Part shown: positions 1-9,044 of the stretch, one piece after another | How the letters are laid out: each line of letters opens with the position of its first letter | Position numbering within the stretch: the first letter of the stretch is position 1 | Made by a program: the position numbers and the translations under genes | The notes under the pieces: generated by a model | Database searches by the model: none | What the model saw: only the letters and a program-made list of their open reading frames with translations | What the model was told of the DNA's origin: nothing | Assembly (NCBI GenBank): GCA_002441465.1 | Contig: DJWE01000005.1 | Coordinates: 42,086 to 106,085, forward strand | Direction: 5' to 3' | Source: Propionibacteriaceae bacterium UBA6238 | GTDB lineage: Bacteria > Actinomycetota > Actinomycetes > Propionibacteriales > Propionibacteriaceae | Length of the DNA stretch: 64,000 bases

Positions 1-100
1 CCTCGCGCCGTCACGAGCGGCCGTGGGCTGAGCGGGTCTCATCCGATTCGCACAGGTGACGCATAGCCGGACCGTCGGCGCCCTGCAATAGGCTGGAGTG

Positions 101-1042
101 GTGAGCACCGATCGAGCCGTTCCCCGCCGGACCATCCTGGCCGTCCCCGGCTCTTCCGACCGCTTCATCGAGAAGGCCCGCACTCTGGGTGTCGACGGGA
201 TCTTCCTCGACCTCGAGGACGCCGTCGCGCCCGCGGTGAAGGTGGAGTCCCGCGGTCGGCTCGTCGCCGCGCTGAACGATGAGCGTGGATTCGCCGCGCG
301 TTTGGTGACCGTCCGGGTGAACGGGTGGGAGAGCCCGTGGACCTACGGCGATGTGATCGATGTGGTCTGTGGCGCGGGCTCCCGGATCGACGCGCTCGTC
401 CTGCCGAAGACCCAGTCGGCGGCCCAGGTGCAGGCTCTCGACCTGCTACTCACCCAGGTGGAACACACTGCGGGTCTCCCGGTCGGACGGATCGGCATCG
501 AAGTGCAGATCGAGGACGCGACCGGGCTGCTTCATGTCAACGAGATCGCGGCGTCCAGCCCGCGTCTGGCCAGCCTCGTGTTCGGCCCGGGCGACTTCAT
601 GGCCAGCCTGGGCATGGGCGGGTTGAACGTGGGCGCGCAACCGGCCGGCTATCCCGCCGACGCCTTCCACCATGTGCTGATGTCGATTCTGGTGGCGGCG
701 CGCGCTCACGGGCTCCAGGCCATCGACGGCCCGTTCGTGGCGATCCGCGACGTCGAGGGGTTCCGCCGCTCGGCCGAACTGAGTGCGGCGCTCGGTTACG
801 ACGGCAAGTGGGTGCTACATCCGGCGCAGGTGAATGCCGGTAACGAGGTGTACTCCCCGAAACCTGCCGATTTCGAGCGGGCGCAACGGATCATGACGGC
901 CTACGCTCATGCCACCGAGCTCGCCCAGGGCGCGGTCGGCGCGATCGTGGTCGACGAGGAGATGGTGGACGAAGCGGGGGTCAAGTTGGCCGCCGCGATC
1001 CTGGCCAGAGGCCGGGCCGCCGGAATGGAGGAGAACCGATGA
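101..1042 (+). CDS. CitE-like HpcH/HpaI-family CoA-ester lyase
   Basis: This 313-residue TIM-barrel protein belongs to the citrate lyase beta / malyl-CoA lyase family, which cleaves or forms C-C bonds in acyl-CoA substrates using a divalent metal. The N-terminal VPGSSDRFIEKA segment, the metal-site FLDLEDAV and the C-terminal GKWVLHPAQVNAGNEVYSP are typical. No citrate lyase alpha or gamma gene is nearby, so a stand-alone malyl- or citramalyl-CoA lyase role is more likely than a citrate lyase complex; the exact substrate cannot be read. A TAGGCT -10 at 89-94 ends six bases before GTG 101, so I chose this start and a leaderless message; GTG 98 is an alternative. The stop overlaps the next start by four bases (ATGA). 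Confidence 0.85.
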   Translation: MSTDRAVPRRTILAVPGSSDRFIEKARTLGVDGIFLDLEDAVAPAVKVESRGRLVAALNDERGFAARLVTVRVNGWESPWTYGDVIDVVCGAGSRIDALVLPKTQSAAQVQALDLLLTQVEHTAGLPVGRIGIEVQIEDATGLLHVNEIAASSPRLASLVFGPGDFMASLGMGGLNVGAQPAGYPADAFHHVLMSILVAARAHGLQAIDGPFVAIRDVEGFRRSAELSAALGYDGKWVLHPAQVNAGNEVYSPKPADFERAQRIMTAYAHATELAQGAVGAIVVDEEMVDEAGVKLAAAILARGRAAGMEENR

Positions 1043-1788
1043 GCCAGCCGATTCCGAGGCTGACCAGCCTCTTCAAGCTCGAATACCCGCAGTCGGTCGG
1101 TGTGTTCGGCTCCTACGACGAGGCTCAGCAGGTGGTCGACTTCCTCGCCGACGCCCGGTTCCCGGTCGAGAACCTCTGCATCGTGGGCACCGAGCTACGT
1201 TCGATCGAGCGGGTGCTCGGCCGGCGCAGCTGGGCGACGGTGATCGGATCCGGCGTCCAGAGCGGCATTTCCACCGGCCTCATGATCACCGTGGTCATGT
1301 GGCTGTTCAGCCCGAACGCCAACATCCTCCTGCTGGCGCTCTATGCGCTGGTCGTGGGCATCGTCATCGGGATCGTGTTCGCAGCGCTCAGCTACTGGAT
1401 GAGCCAGGGACGGCGTGACTTCCGCTCCGTCTCACAGACGATGGCCACCAAGTACGAATTGCTCGCCGAACACAAGGTTGCCGGCCAGGCCCGGGAACTG
1501 ATCGGCACCATGCCGGGTGCGCGGGCGGCGCAGTTCAACCCGGTTCCGCCGCCGACTCCGCAGCCGCAGGGTTACGGGTCGCCGCAGCCTCCGCTCGGCT
1601 ATCCGCAGGGAGGCTATAGCTATCCTCCGGCGGCGTATCCGGCGGCGCCGGGCTACCCGCCGGCCGGACAGCCCTATCCGCCCGCCGGACAGCCGTATCC
1701 GCCGTCCGGCTTCGCCAATCCGGGGGCGTCGGAGCAGCCTCCGGCGACTCCTGACGAGCCGAAACAGGACGGGTCGGCGGGGGCCTGA
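1039..1788 (+). CDS. General stress protein 17M-type membrane protein with Pro/Tyr-rich tail
   Basis: This 249-residue protein begins with a GSP17M/YflT-like domain (about residues 18-55, FGSYDEAQQVVDFLADARFPVENL). Two hydrophobic segments follow at roughly 75-118, joined by a short NAN-containing turn. The last 75 residues are low complexity, with repeated YPPAGQP/YPP units typical of actinobacterial membrane proteins that face the cytoplasm. The family is linked to general stress but has no assigned biochemistry. Its ATGA overlap with the CoA-ester lyase implies translational coupling. A strong hairpin follows 100 bases downstream. Confidence 0.8.
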   Translation: MSQPIPRLTSLFKLEYPQSVGVFGSYDEAQQVVDFLADARFPVENLCIVGTELRSIERVLGRRSWATVIGSGVQSGISTGLMITVVMWLFSPNANILLLALYALVVGIVIGIVFAALSYWMSQGRRDFRSVSQTMATKYELLAEHKVAGQARELIGTMPGARAAQFNPVPPPTPQPQGYGSPQPPLGYPQGGYSYPPAAYPAAPGYPPAGQPYPPAGQPYPPSGFANPGASEQPPATPDEPKQDGSAGA

Positions 1789-1886
1789 ACCACTGGGTGC
1801 TGTCGGCGTCCACGAGATGACGGCTGCGCAGGACGGCCTCGCGAACCGAGGAAAGCCGGAATGCCGCGGCGAAGGTGTGTATGCGA

Positions 1887-1916
1887 AAGGGCCGTCGCCG
1901 GTCGGCGACGGCCCTT
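1887..1916. terminator. Bidirectional intrinsic terminator-like hairpin
   Basis: A perfect 13-bp stem (AAGGGCCGTCGCC / GGCGACGGCCCTT) with a four-base loop lies between two convergent genes, the GSP17M-like gene and trpB2. Flanking A and T bases are short but occur on both sides, so it could stop transcription in both directions. Confidence 0.8.
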
Positions 1917-1928
1917 CTCGCGCGTCGA

Positions 1929-3257
1929 TCAGCTGTCGGCCATCTCCCCGGCGAGGAACTCCGCATAGGCCGGCAGGTCGAGCTGGCCGGAACCGGACAC
2001 GCCGATCACGATCACGGGCGACTCTCCGTCCTCAGTGGCCTTGCGCGCCTGCCGGATCGCTCCCGCGATGGCGTGGTTGGACTCCGAAGCCGGCACGATC
2101 CCCTCGGCCCTCGCGAACAGGACGCCGGCCTCGAACGCTTCCCGCTGCTTCACCGAGATCGCGTCGATCAGACCCTCGTGGTAGCAGTGGCTGACCAGCG
2201 GCGCCATGCCGTGGTAGCGCAGCCCGCCGGCGTGCACCGGGTCGGGCACGAAGTCCGCGCCCAGGGAGTACATCTTCAGTAGCGGCGTCAGGTGGGCGGT
2301 GTCGCCGAAGTCGTAGCGATATTCGCCCTCGGTCAGGGACGGAGCGGCCTTCGGCTCGCAGGCGACGATGGTCGTCTCCGCTCGGCCCTCCAGGTTCTCC
2401 CGGATGAACGGGAAGCTGATCCCGGCCAGGTTCGAGCCGCCGCCGGCGCAGGCGAACAGGTAGTCGGCCGGGCGTTCGCCGAACAGCTTCAGCTGCGTGA
2501 GCGCCTCCTGGCCGATCACTGTCTGGTGCAGCAGCACGTGGTTCAGCACCGAGCCGAGCGAGTAGCTCGCGTTCTCGTCCTTCGCGGCCGCCTCGACCGC
2601 CTCGCTGATCGCCATACCGAGCGAGCCGGAGGTGTCGGGGAACTGCTCACGCAGCGCGCGTCCGGCCTCGGTCAGCTCCGAAGGGCTGGCCACAACGCTG
2701 GCCCCGAAGGTCTCCATCAACACATGCCGGTAGGGCTTGCCCTCGTAGCTGGAGCGGACCTGCCAGATATCGCAGCTCATCCCGAACACCTGGCAGGCGA
2801 AGGCCAGGGCGGAACCCCACTGACCGGCGCCGGTCTCGGTGGTCAGCCTGGAGCGTCCGGCGAGCTTGTTGAAGTACGCCTGGGCCACGGCGGAGTTGGT
2901 CTTGTGACTGCCCACCGGCGAGGCGCCCTCGTACTTGTAGTAGATGCGGGCGGTGGTGCCGAGCGCCTGCTCGAGCCGGCGGGCCCGGTAGAACGGGGAC
3001 GGCCGCCACAGCCGGTAGATGTCGTGCACCGGCTTGGGGATCTCGATCCAGCGCTCGGTGGACGCCTCCTGCTCGATCAGGCCCGCGGGGAACAGCGCAC
3101 TCAGATCGTCTGGTACGAGCGGCTGCTGGGTACCCGGGTGCAGATGCGGCGGTGGGGGAGTGGGTAGGTCCGCCACGAGGTTGTACCAGTGGGTCGGCAT
3201 CTGCGACTCGTCCAGTACCACCTTCGTCTGCATCGGGTCGGGTCGGTTCAGATCCAT
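1929..3257 (-). CDS. trpB2: TrpB2-type tryptophan synthase beta-like PLP enzyme
   Basis: This 442-residue fold-type II PLP enzyme belongs to the TrpB2 branch, usually annotated as TrpB-like. TrpB makes tryptophan from indole and serine, and TrpB2 proteins often act without TrpA. Evidence is the early DESQMPTHWYN block, GSHKTNSA with the PLP lysine, ETGAGQWGSALAFA, and the glycine-rich GGGSNLAG phosphate-binding loop. No trpA or other tryptophan genes are nearby, so a salvage role or another substrate is possible. The frame is open to 3320. I chose ATG 3257; ATG 3233 is also possible because the conserved family N-terminus starts there. A TAGAGT -10 lies just upstream of 3320. Confidence 0.85.
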   Translation of the reverse strand: MDLNRPDPMQTKVVLDESQMPTHWYNLVADLPTPPPPHLHPGTQQPLVPDDLSALFPAGLIEQEASTERWIEIPKPVHDIYRLWRPSPFYRARRLEQALGTTARIYYKYEGASPVGSHKTNSAVAQAYFNKLAGRSRLTTETGAGQWGSALAFACQVFGMSCDIWQVRSSYEGKPYRHVLMETFGASVVASPSELTEAGRALREQFPDTSGSLGMAISEAVEAAAKDENASYSLGSVLNHVLLHQTVIGQEALTQLKLFGERPADYLFACAGGGSNLAGISFPFIRENLEGRAETTIVACEPKAAPSLTEGEYRYDFGDTAHLTPLLKMYSLGADFVPDPVHAGGLRYHGMAPLVSHCYHEGLIDAISVKQREAFEAGVLFARAEGIVPASESNHAIAGAIRQARKATEDGESPVIVIGVSGSGQLDLPAYAEFLAGEMADS

Positions 3258-3394
3258 CGGCTCGACGTTCTCGGGCAACTTCCGCGCTCCTTCGCTCCTG
3301 TGCGGGCGGCCGGGCGTCATTGACCGGCCAAGGCAGCACTCTAGGGTGCCGGGGGCTCTCGCCGGGGCGTGGCCACCTTGTGGCTATCGGGTTG

Positions 3395-4891
3395 TCAGCG
3401 CGCCCAGATCTCGGCCATCCACGCCTCGACCGCGTCCGGATCGCGGGGCAGGTGGTCGGAGAGGATCGCGCAGCCGTCCTCGGTGATCACGATGTCGTCC
3501 TCGATCCGTACGCCGACGCCCCGCAATTCCTCCGGCACCAGCAGGTCGGTGCTCTTGAAATACAGGCCCGGCTCGACCGTGATCACCATGCCGGGACGCA
3601 GTTCCGCGTCCCGATAGTTCTCCTGTCGTGCCTGTGCACAGTCGTGAACATCCAGGCCGAGGTGGTGGGAGGTGCCATGCACCATCCAGCGACGGTGGTG
3701 CCCGCCGGTGGCGGGATCGAGCGACTCCTCGGCCGTGACCGGGAGCAGACCCCACGCTTGGAGATGCTCGGCGATCACCCGGATCGCGGCGGCATGGACA
3801 TCGGAGAACTTGTTGCCCGGCTTGGCCGCGGCCATGCCTGCCGCCTGTGCAGCCAAGACCGCCTCGTAGACCTTGCGCTGGGCAGGGCTGAAGGTGCCCG
3901 AAACCGGCAGGGTGCGAGTGATGTCGGCGGTGTAGAGCGTCTCGACCTCGACACCGGCGTCCAACAACAGCAGATCGCCAGGACGGATCTCGCCGTCGTT
4001 GCGGATCCAATGCAGCGTGTTCGCGTGGTCGCCGGACGCGGCGATGGTGTCGTACCCGACCGCATTTCCGTGATGGCGAGCATGCAGCCCGAACACGCCC
4101 TCGACCCAGCGCTCACCGCGGCCGCGTCGAATCGCTTCGGGCAGATCGGCAACGACGGCCTCGAAGCCGACCGCGGTGTCGGCGCAGGCCTGTCGAAGCT
4201 CCCCGAGTTCGAAGGGATCCTTGATCAGTCTCGCCTCGGACAGCGCGATCTGGAATTCGGCGTCGGCGCCGATTGCCGCCGGGTCGACTGATACGTCGGT
4301 GCGCAGCCGGTCCACGGTGGCCGTGATCTGCTCGTCCGCCTCGCGCAGAACCCGGACGCTCACCGCCGAGAAGTTCTTCGCCAGTGCCGCGTCGAATGCA
4401 GAGATCGGGGCGCAGGAGATACCGGTCAGCGCCGACATCTCGGCCAGCGACTCCCGGGTACCGACCCACATCTCTCCGTAGCGGGCGTCGGCGTAGAACT
4501 CCGGGTCGGTGCGCGGTGCTCGCGGCTTGAAGTACAGCGTGGCCTCGTGTCCGGTGTCGGTCGGCTCCAGCACGAGAACGGCGTCCGGTTCGCGATCGCT
4601 GCCCAGTCCGGTGAGCCAGGCGAAGGCCGAGTGCGGCCGGAACCGGTAGTCGGTGTCGTTCGCGCGGGGCTTGAGGCCGCCGGCGGGGATGACCAATCGT
4701 TCGCCCGGGAACGCCTCGGCCAGGGCGCGCCGACGCAATGCCGCGGACGCTGCGGCCGGCAATTCGTCGGGGAGTGCGTCGGGGTAGGGTGCCCAGCCCT
4801 GCGGAATGAACGCCTTGAACGGCTCGGAGAAGGGCACCTGCCGGTTCGGCAGGACGAGTGGTTCGGTGTCGGTCGTGGACTCCTCGGTCAT
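3395..4891 (-). CDS. pepP: Xaa-Pro aminopeptidase (aminopeptidase P, M24B)
   Basis: This 498-residue cytoplasmic metallopeptidase removes N-terminal residues that precede proline. An N-terminal AMP_N domain precedes a pita-bread M24 domain. Metal ligands are visible in LLLDAGVEVETLYTADITRTLPVSG (two Asp), HGTSHHLGLDVHD (His), TVEPGLYF (Glu) and VRIEDDIVIT (Glu). Length fits actinobacterial PepP. I chose ATG 4891 because TACCAT at 4904-4899 (minus strand) ends seven bases before it, the leaderless spacing that recurs in this window. In-frame ATGs exist at 4900 and 4969. Confidence 0.92.
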   Translation of the reverse strand: MTEESTTDTEPLVLPNRQVPFSEPFKAFIPQGWAPYPDALPDELPAAASAALRRRALAEAFPGERLVIPAGGLKPRANDTDYRFRPHSAFAWLTGLGSDREPDAVLVLEPTDTGHEATLYFKPRAPRTDPEFYADARYGEMWVGTRESLAEMSALTGISCAPISAFDAALAKNFSAVSVRVLREADEQITATVDRLRTDVSVDPAAIGADAEFQIALSEARLIKDPFELGELRQACADTAVGFEAVVADLPEAIRRGRGERWVEGVFGLHARHHGNAVGYDTIAASGDHANTLHWIRNDGEIRPGDLLLLDAGVEVETLYTADITRTLPVSGTFSPAQRKVYEAVLAAQAAGMAAAKPGNKFSDVHAAAIRVIAEHLQAWGLLPVTAEESLDPATGGHHRRWMVHGTSHHLGLDVHDCAQARQENYRDAELRPGMVITVEPGLYFKSTDLLVPEELRGVGVRIEDDIVITEDGCAILSDHLPRDPDAVEAWMAEIWAR

Positions 4892-4898
4892 GCTTGGC

Positions 4899-4904
4899 AT
4901 GGTA
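4899..4904 (-). promoter_or_regulatory. -10 element for the leaderless pepP transcript
   Basis: TACCAT on the minus strand lies exactly seven bases before ATG 4891. No clear TTGACA-like -35 is visible. Inference from spacing only. Confidence 0.5.
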
Positions 4905-5102
4905 TCGCCGGGCGGAGACGGGGTGGCCGAGGGATCGTGGGACCGGAATGGGACATTCCTGACGCGCAACGTCGTCCCGGTGGGCGCCGGACCGCTGCAT
5001 CATCGATGGCGGCAGCTTTGTCCCGTTCGTCTGGTTGAGGGGGAGGCGTCCACCGGGACGGCGCACCCACTAGAGTCGGTTTCCACAACTCCAGGAGGTC
5101 CG

Positions 5103-5846
5103 ATGAAGGCTGATCCCACGGCGCAGCTCCGCCTGCTCGATCTGCAGGCGGAGGACACCGCGATCGCTCAGCTCGAGCATCGCCGCCGCGCCCTTCCCGA
5201 GCACGCGGCGCTCGCCGAGGCCAAGACGGTTCGGGCCCGGCTCGGCGAGGACCTGGTCGCGGCTCGCACCCGGGTTGGCGATCTGCAGCTGGACGTGGAG
5301 AAGGCGGAGTCCGATCTGGTGCCGGTGCGAGAGCGCCAGGCGCGAGACCAGCAACGGGTCGATTCGGGCGCGGTGACCGACCCCAAGCAGCTGAACGCGA
5401 TGCTCGACGAGATCGCGCACCTGAGCCGGAGAATCTCGGACCTGGAGGACATCGAGCTCGAGGTCATGGAGCAACTGGAGGCGGCCACGGCTGAACGAGA
5501 CCAGAAGGCGGCCGAGCTCGGCGACCTGGAGGACTCGATGCGAGCCCTGATCGCGTCCAGGGATGCGCAGGTGGCCCAGCTGGACGCGCAGGTCGCCGTG
5601 CACCAGACGAACCGGGACGGCATCGCGCCGCAGATTCCGGCTGAGCTGCTCGCCCTGTACGACCGGATCCGGACGCGAGCCGGTGGCGTCGGCGCCGCCG
5701 AGCTGAAGGGACGCCGGTGCGGGGGCTGCCAGATCGAGATCACGCCGATCGCGCTGGCCACCTACGCCGCCGCCGCTCCCGACGAGGTCATGCGCTGTGA
5801 GGAATGTGAGCGGGTGTTGGTGCGGACCGCTGCGGTGGAGGCTTGA
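5103..5846 (+). CDS. Coiled-coil plus C4 zinc-ribbon protein (CT398/Rv2229c-like)
   Basis: This 247-residue protein is mostly a long antiparallel coiled coil (about residues 5-180, rich in Glu, Leu, Arg, Gln), followed by a C4 zinc ribbon: CGGC near residue 210 and CEEC near 238. The family is widespread in actinobacteria and has been suggested to bind nucleic acid or assemble secretion-type complexes, but no function is established. A strong AGGAGGT ends five bases before ATG 5103 and fixes the start, although the frame stays open far upstream. A TAGAGT -10 at about 5071 would give a short leader. Confidence 0.88.
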   Translation: MKADPTAQLRLLDLQAEDTAIAQLEHRRRALPEHAALAEAKTVRARLGEDLVAARTRVGDLQLDVEKAESDLVPVRERQARDQQRVDSGAVTDPKQLNAMLDEIAHLSRRISDLEDIELEVMEQLEAATAERDQKAAELGDLEDSMRALIASRDAQVAQLDAQVAVHQTNRDGIAPQIPAELLALYDRIRTRAGGVGAAELKGRRCGGCQIEITPIALATYAAAAPDEVMRCEECERVLVRTAAVEA

Positions 5847-5902
5847 TGGCTCGGCCCTGGTCGGCGCCCGCGGCGTCGGCGCTGTGACGTAGCGGAGTTG
5901 CC

Positions 5903-7336
5903 GTGCCCCGTCGCCATCTTTCCCTGCGCCACAGCGAGCCCCCGGCCCTCCGGGAGGGCCTGCGTCGGCTGCGAGCCTCCCTCGGCGTCCCGGGCGGCTT
6001 CTCGGTAGAGGTGCTTGCCGAGGCCGAGCGGGTGGCGTCCGCCCCGCGGCTGCCGGCTGTGGATCGCACCGACCTCGAGTTCGTCACGCTCGATCCGGAG
6101 ACCTCGACCGACCTCGATCAGGCGTTCCATCTCGGTCGTACTCCGAGCGGCTACCGGTTGGAGTATGCGATCGCGGACGTGGCGGCGTTCGTCACCCCCG
6201 GCGGGCATCTCGATACCGCGACCCACGAGCGCGGCGAGACCCTGTACGCGCCGAATCGGAAGACGCCGCTGCACCCGCCCGTGCTGTCCGACGGGGCAGC
6301 GAGCCTGCTGCCGGGCCAGGTGCGGCCGGCCCTGATCTGGGAGCTCGACTTCGACGCGTCCGGCCAGACCACCAGTGCTCGGGTATCGCGTGGCCTGGTG
6401 CGCAGCCGGGCGAAGCTCGGCTACGTCGCGGCGCAGGCCGCGCTGGATGCTGGCGCGGGCGGGGAGCAGCTCGAACTGCTTCGCGAGTTGGGCCGGCTCC
6501 GGCTCGACCTGGAGGCGGCCCGGGGTGGGGTGAGCCTTTCGGTACCCGAGCAGGAGGTGGTCGCCACCGACGATCATTGGACGCTTGAGTTCCGGGCGCC
6601 GCTGCCGGTGGAGGACTGGAACGCTCAGTTGTCCCTGGCCACCGGGATGGCGGCGGCTGGCCTGATGCTGCAAGGCGGTGTGGGTATCCTTCGGACGCTG
6701 CCCCCGGCCCGGGACGGCTCGGTGGCCAAGCTGCGCCGGATCGCGGCGGCGCTGGGCATCCGCTGGCGCACCGAGGAAGGTTATCCGGAGTTCGTGCGCG
6801 GCCTGGACGGCGCGGTGCCGGCGGAGGCGGCCATGGTGAACTCCTGCACGATGCTGTTCCGCGGGGCGGGCTACCAGACCTTCCGTGGTGCGGTCCCCGA
6901 TCAGCCGCTGCATGCGGCGATCGCGGCCCCCTACGCTCACGTGACCGCGCCGCTGCGTCGCCTGGTCGATCGCTACGCCGGGGAGATCTGTGTGGCGATC
7001 TGCGCCGGCCAGGACTTGCCTGATTGGGTCGCTCAGGCGATGGACAGCCTTCCCGCGGTGATGGACGGCTCGAGCCGCCGAGCCAAGAAGTACGAGCGAG
7101 GTGTGGTCGACCTGGTCGAAGCGATGGTGTTGGCGCCGGCGCTGGGCCGCACGTTCACCGGCACCGTCTTGGAGGTGGACACCGAAGCGGATCTCGGCGT
7201 CCTGCAGCTCGCAGATCCCGCTGTGGAGGCGAAGGTGAAGGGGGCCGGACTCGTCCTCGGTGAGCAGGTCTCCGCCACGCTGGTGTCAGCCGACCTGCTG
7301 TCGGGACGGGTCGAGTTCCGCGTCCTTGACAGCTGA
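5903..7336 (+). CDS. RNB-domain exoribonuclease (RNase II/R family)
   Basis: This 477-residue protein is the compact actinobacterial form of RNase II/R, a 3'-5' exoribonuclease. The core RNB signature is present: TLDPETSTDLDQAFHL with the metal-binding aspartates (about residues 56-71), then YAIADVAAFV and the later YAHVTAPLRRLVDRY. The N-terminal cold-shock domains of full RNase R are missing, and a small OB-like C-terminal region (about 410-477) remains. GTG 5903 follows GGAG. It is transcribed toward rnpB, so two RNA-processing genes are adjacent. Confidence 0.9.
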   Translation: MPRRHLSLRHSEPPALREGLRRLRASLGVPGGFSVEVLAEAERVASAPRLPAVDRTDLEFVTLDPETSTDLDQAFHLGRTPSGYRLEYAIADVAAFVTPGGHLDTATHERGETLYAPNRKTPLHPPVLSDGAASLLPGQVRPALIWELDFDASGQTTSARVSRGLVRSRAKLGYVAAQAALDAGAGGEQLELLRELGRLRLDLEAARGGVSLSVPEQEVVATDDHWTLEFRAPLPVEDWNAQLSLATGMAAAGLMLQGGVGILRTLPPARDGSVAKLRRIAAALGIRWRTEEGYPEFVRGLDGAVPAEAAMVNSCTMLFRGAGYQTFRGAVPDQPLHAAIAAPYAHVTAPLRRLVDRYAGEICVAICAGQDLPDWVAQAMDSLPAVMDGSSRRAKKYERGVVDLVEAMVLAPALGRTFTGTVLEVDTEADLGVLQLADPAVEAKVKGAGLVLGEQVSATLVSADLLSGRVEFRVLDS

Positions 7337-7346
7337 GTCCGACCGG

Positions 7347-7352
7347 TAGGCT
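7347..7352 (+). promoter_or_regulatory. -10 element of rnpB
   Basis: TAGGCT lies six bases before the first base (7359) of the RNase P P1 helix. The same hexamer with the same spacing precedes the start codons at 101, 10699 and 39318. It sits just after the ribonuclease stop codon. Confidence 0.6.
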
Positions 7353-7358
7353 GGACGC

Positions 7359-7753
7359 GGACGAGTCGGCCGGGTGATCGCTGCGTGAGCAGAGGAAAGT
7401 CCGGACTCCACAGAGCAGGGTGGTGGGTAACGCCCACCCGGGGTGACCCGCGGGAAAGTGCCACAGAGAACAGACCGCCCCGCCCGCAAGGGAGAGGCAA
7501 GGGTGAAACGGTGGTGTAAGAGACCACCAGCACCTCAGGTGACTGAGGTGGCTCGGTAAACCCCACCCGGAGCAAGACCGAGAAGGGCAGTGAGTCTTCG
7601 GGCTCGGTGCCCGCGGACGCCGTTCGAGCGCTGCTCGCGCGAGGCGTCCGGGTTGGTCGCACGCCGATGGCGAAGGAGGCTGGCAACAGTCTCCGCAGAT
7701 GGATGATCACCGCCCTTCGGGGCACAGAATCCGGCTTACAGGCCGACTCGTCC
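7359..7753 (+). ncRNA. rnpB: RNase P RNA, bacterial class A
   Basis: This is the catalytic RNA that trims the 5' ends of tRNA precursors. The 5' strand of P1 (GACGAGTCGGCC, 7360-7371) pairs perfectly with GGCCGACTCGTC (7741-7752). The conserved 5' P4 region GAGGAAAGTCCGGACTCC (7391-7408) and its partner ACAGAATCCGGCTTA (7724-7738) are both present, as are the GTGCCACAGAGAACAGACCGCC and GGTAAACCCCACC segments. The last 30 bases coincide with the left attachment site of the integrated element, so the 3' end now used was probably supplied by the element or by an identical core. Confidence 0.95.
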
Positions 7754-7755
7754 CC
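7724..7755 (+). repeat. attL: 32-bp rnpB 3'-end core
   Basis: This is the left copy of the attachment repeat, from the conserved ACAGAA of the P4 strand through the 3' strand of P1. It differs from the right copy only at 7746 (A; G at 35748). The left copy keeps perfect P1 pairing. Confidence 0.9.
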
Positions 7756-7769
7756 AAGTCTGGCTCTGA

Positions 7770-9044
7770 CTAGGCCAGATGCTGGCCCGGGTGGCTGGGA
7801 GTCCGCAGGGAGTCCGGAAAATTCCCGAACTTCTCTCCGGACTCCGCCCGCAGAGCCGCATCGACGGCGTCCCGACTGCGGTCGTCGGAGTCGGGCCACA
7901 GGTGCGAGTACGTGTTCAGGGTTTCCTCGGCTGACTTGTGTCCGAGCCTGGCCTGAACCGTCTTGATCGACTCGCCATAGCGGATCAGCAGGGACGCGTA
8001 GTAGTGCCTCAGTTCGTGGAAGTCGAAGCCCTCGAGCTTCGCGGCGCGCATCTTCGCCCGCCACACTTCCCCGAGAGTCGTCCAGCGCCACGCGTGGCCG
8101 TGGGAGGTCGTGAACAGGAGGCCGTCTGGTCCTGGAGGGTGCTGCTCGATGTGCTTCGCAAGGGCCTCTGCAACAGACGTTGGGAGCGGGATCTCCCGGA
8201 CACTTGCCCTCGTCTTTGGTGGACCGAATACGGGGTCGCCCTGCCGGACTCCGACGAGCTGGCGATCGACGATGATCTTTCGCTCCAGGAACAGGACCCG
8301 GTCCTCCGTGAGGCCGAAGACCTCACCGCGGCGCATACCGGTGCCGGCGGCGAGCAGAACTGCCGCACGCAGACGATCACCCGCTGCCTTGGCCGCCGCC
8401 TGGACCTGCTGGGTCGTCCTCGGCTCAACCCGCTTCTTGACGATCTCCGGGAGCTTGATTCCGACGCACGGCGTCTGGGCGATCCTGCGATTCTCGACGG
8501 CGTCCTTCAGGACCGTGCTCACGTAGGAGTACGTCACGACGACAGTCGCGGGAGCGTAGGTCTCGTTCAGGGACGCCACGAGTTTCTGGATCATCGTCTT
8601 GGAAATCGAACTCAGCGCCTTCGCGCCAATGGCGGGGTAGACCCGCTTGCGCAGCGCGAGTTCGACGAGCGCCGCGGTGGACGGCCGGAAGACCTGCGAG
8701 GTCCGCCACGACTCTGCGTACTCCTTGAAGGTCACCTTCCCGGCGTTGGGTACGACATACGTCCCGGTGACTGTTGCGGTCGTCTGCGCATCGAGCCAGG
8801 TCTGGGCGTCCCGCTTCCGCGCGAAGTGCTTGGCGTGCTCCTTGCCGGCATCGTCGACGAAACGTGCCCGCCAGGCGGCCGCAGTCGCCTTGACTCCGGC
8901 CGTGGTTCCTTGGTCCGCGAGTTCGGCCACGAGAGCGTCGACCTCCGCCTGGGACTTCATCGTTGACACGTGGTTCCGCCCGGCGGAGTCGACGTACAGC
9001 ACTCGCCACGACGCGGGCCTGGCGGCGATGTTCTTGCCTGCCAT
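7770..9044 (-). CDS. int: Tyrosine site-specific recombinase (integrase)
   Basis: This 424-residue phage-type tyrosine recombinase should integrate and excise the element at rnpB. Residues about 1-95 hold two short AP2-like arm-binding repeats, about 105-200 the core-binding SAM-like domain, and the rest the catalytic domain. Catalytic residues visible are Arg in GTGMRRGEV, His343 and Arg346 in HELRHYYAS, His369 in LGHKS and Tyr379 in NTYSHL. The gene lies 14 bases inside attL, the usual position. Its 3' end overlaps the tandem arm-like repeats. Its ATG shares one base with the upstream stop (TGATG), so it is translationally coupled to the XRE gene. Confidence 0.95.
   Translation of the reverse strand: MAGKNIAARPASWRVLYVDSAGRNHVSTMKSQAEVDALVAELADQGTTAGVKATAAAWRARFVDDAGKEHAKHFARKRDAQTWLDAQTTATVTGTYVVPNAGKVTFKEYAESWRTSQVFRPSTAALVELALRKRVYPAIGAKALSSISKTMIQKLVASLNETYAPATVVVTYSYVSTVLKDAVENRRIAQTPCVGIKLPEIVKKRVEPRTTQQVQAAAKAAGDRLRAAVLLAAGTGMRRGEVFGLTEDRVLFLERKIIVDRQLVGVRQGDPVFGPPKTRASVREIPLPTSVAEALAKHIEQHPPGPDGLLFTTSHGHAWRWTTLGEVWRAKMRAAKLEGFDFHELRHYYASLLIRYGESIKTVQARLGHKSAEETLNTYSHLWPDSDDRSRDAVDAALRAESGEKFGNFPDSLRTPSHPGQHLA
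7797..7818 (+). repeat. Left arm-type tandem repeat (2 x 11 bp)
   Basis: GGGAGTCCGCA is followed directly by GGGAGTCCGGA. The same 22-bp block occurs at 35594-35615 in the same orientation. An inverted near-copy (10/11) lies at 7836-7846. The 11-bp period, about one helical turn, suits cooperative binding by the integrase N-terminal domain. Confidence 0.7.
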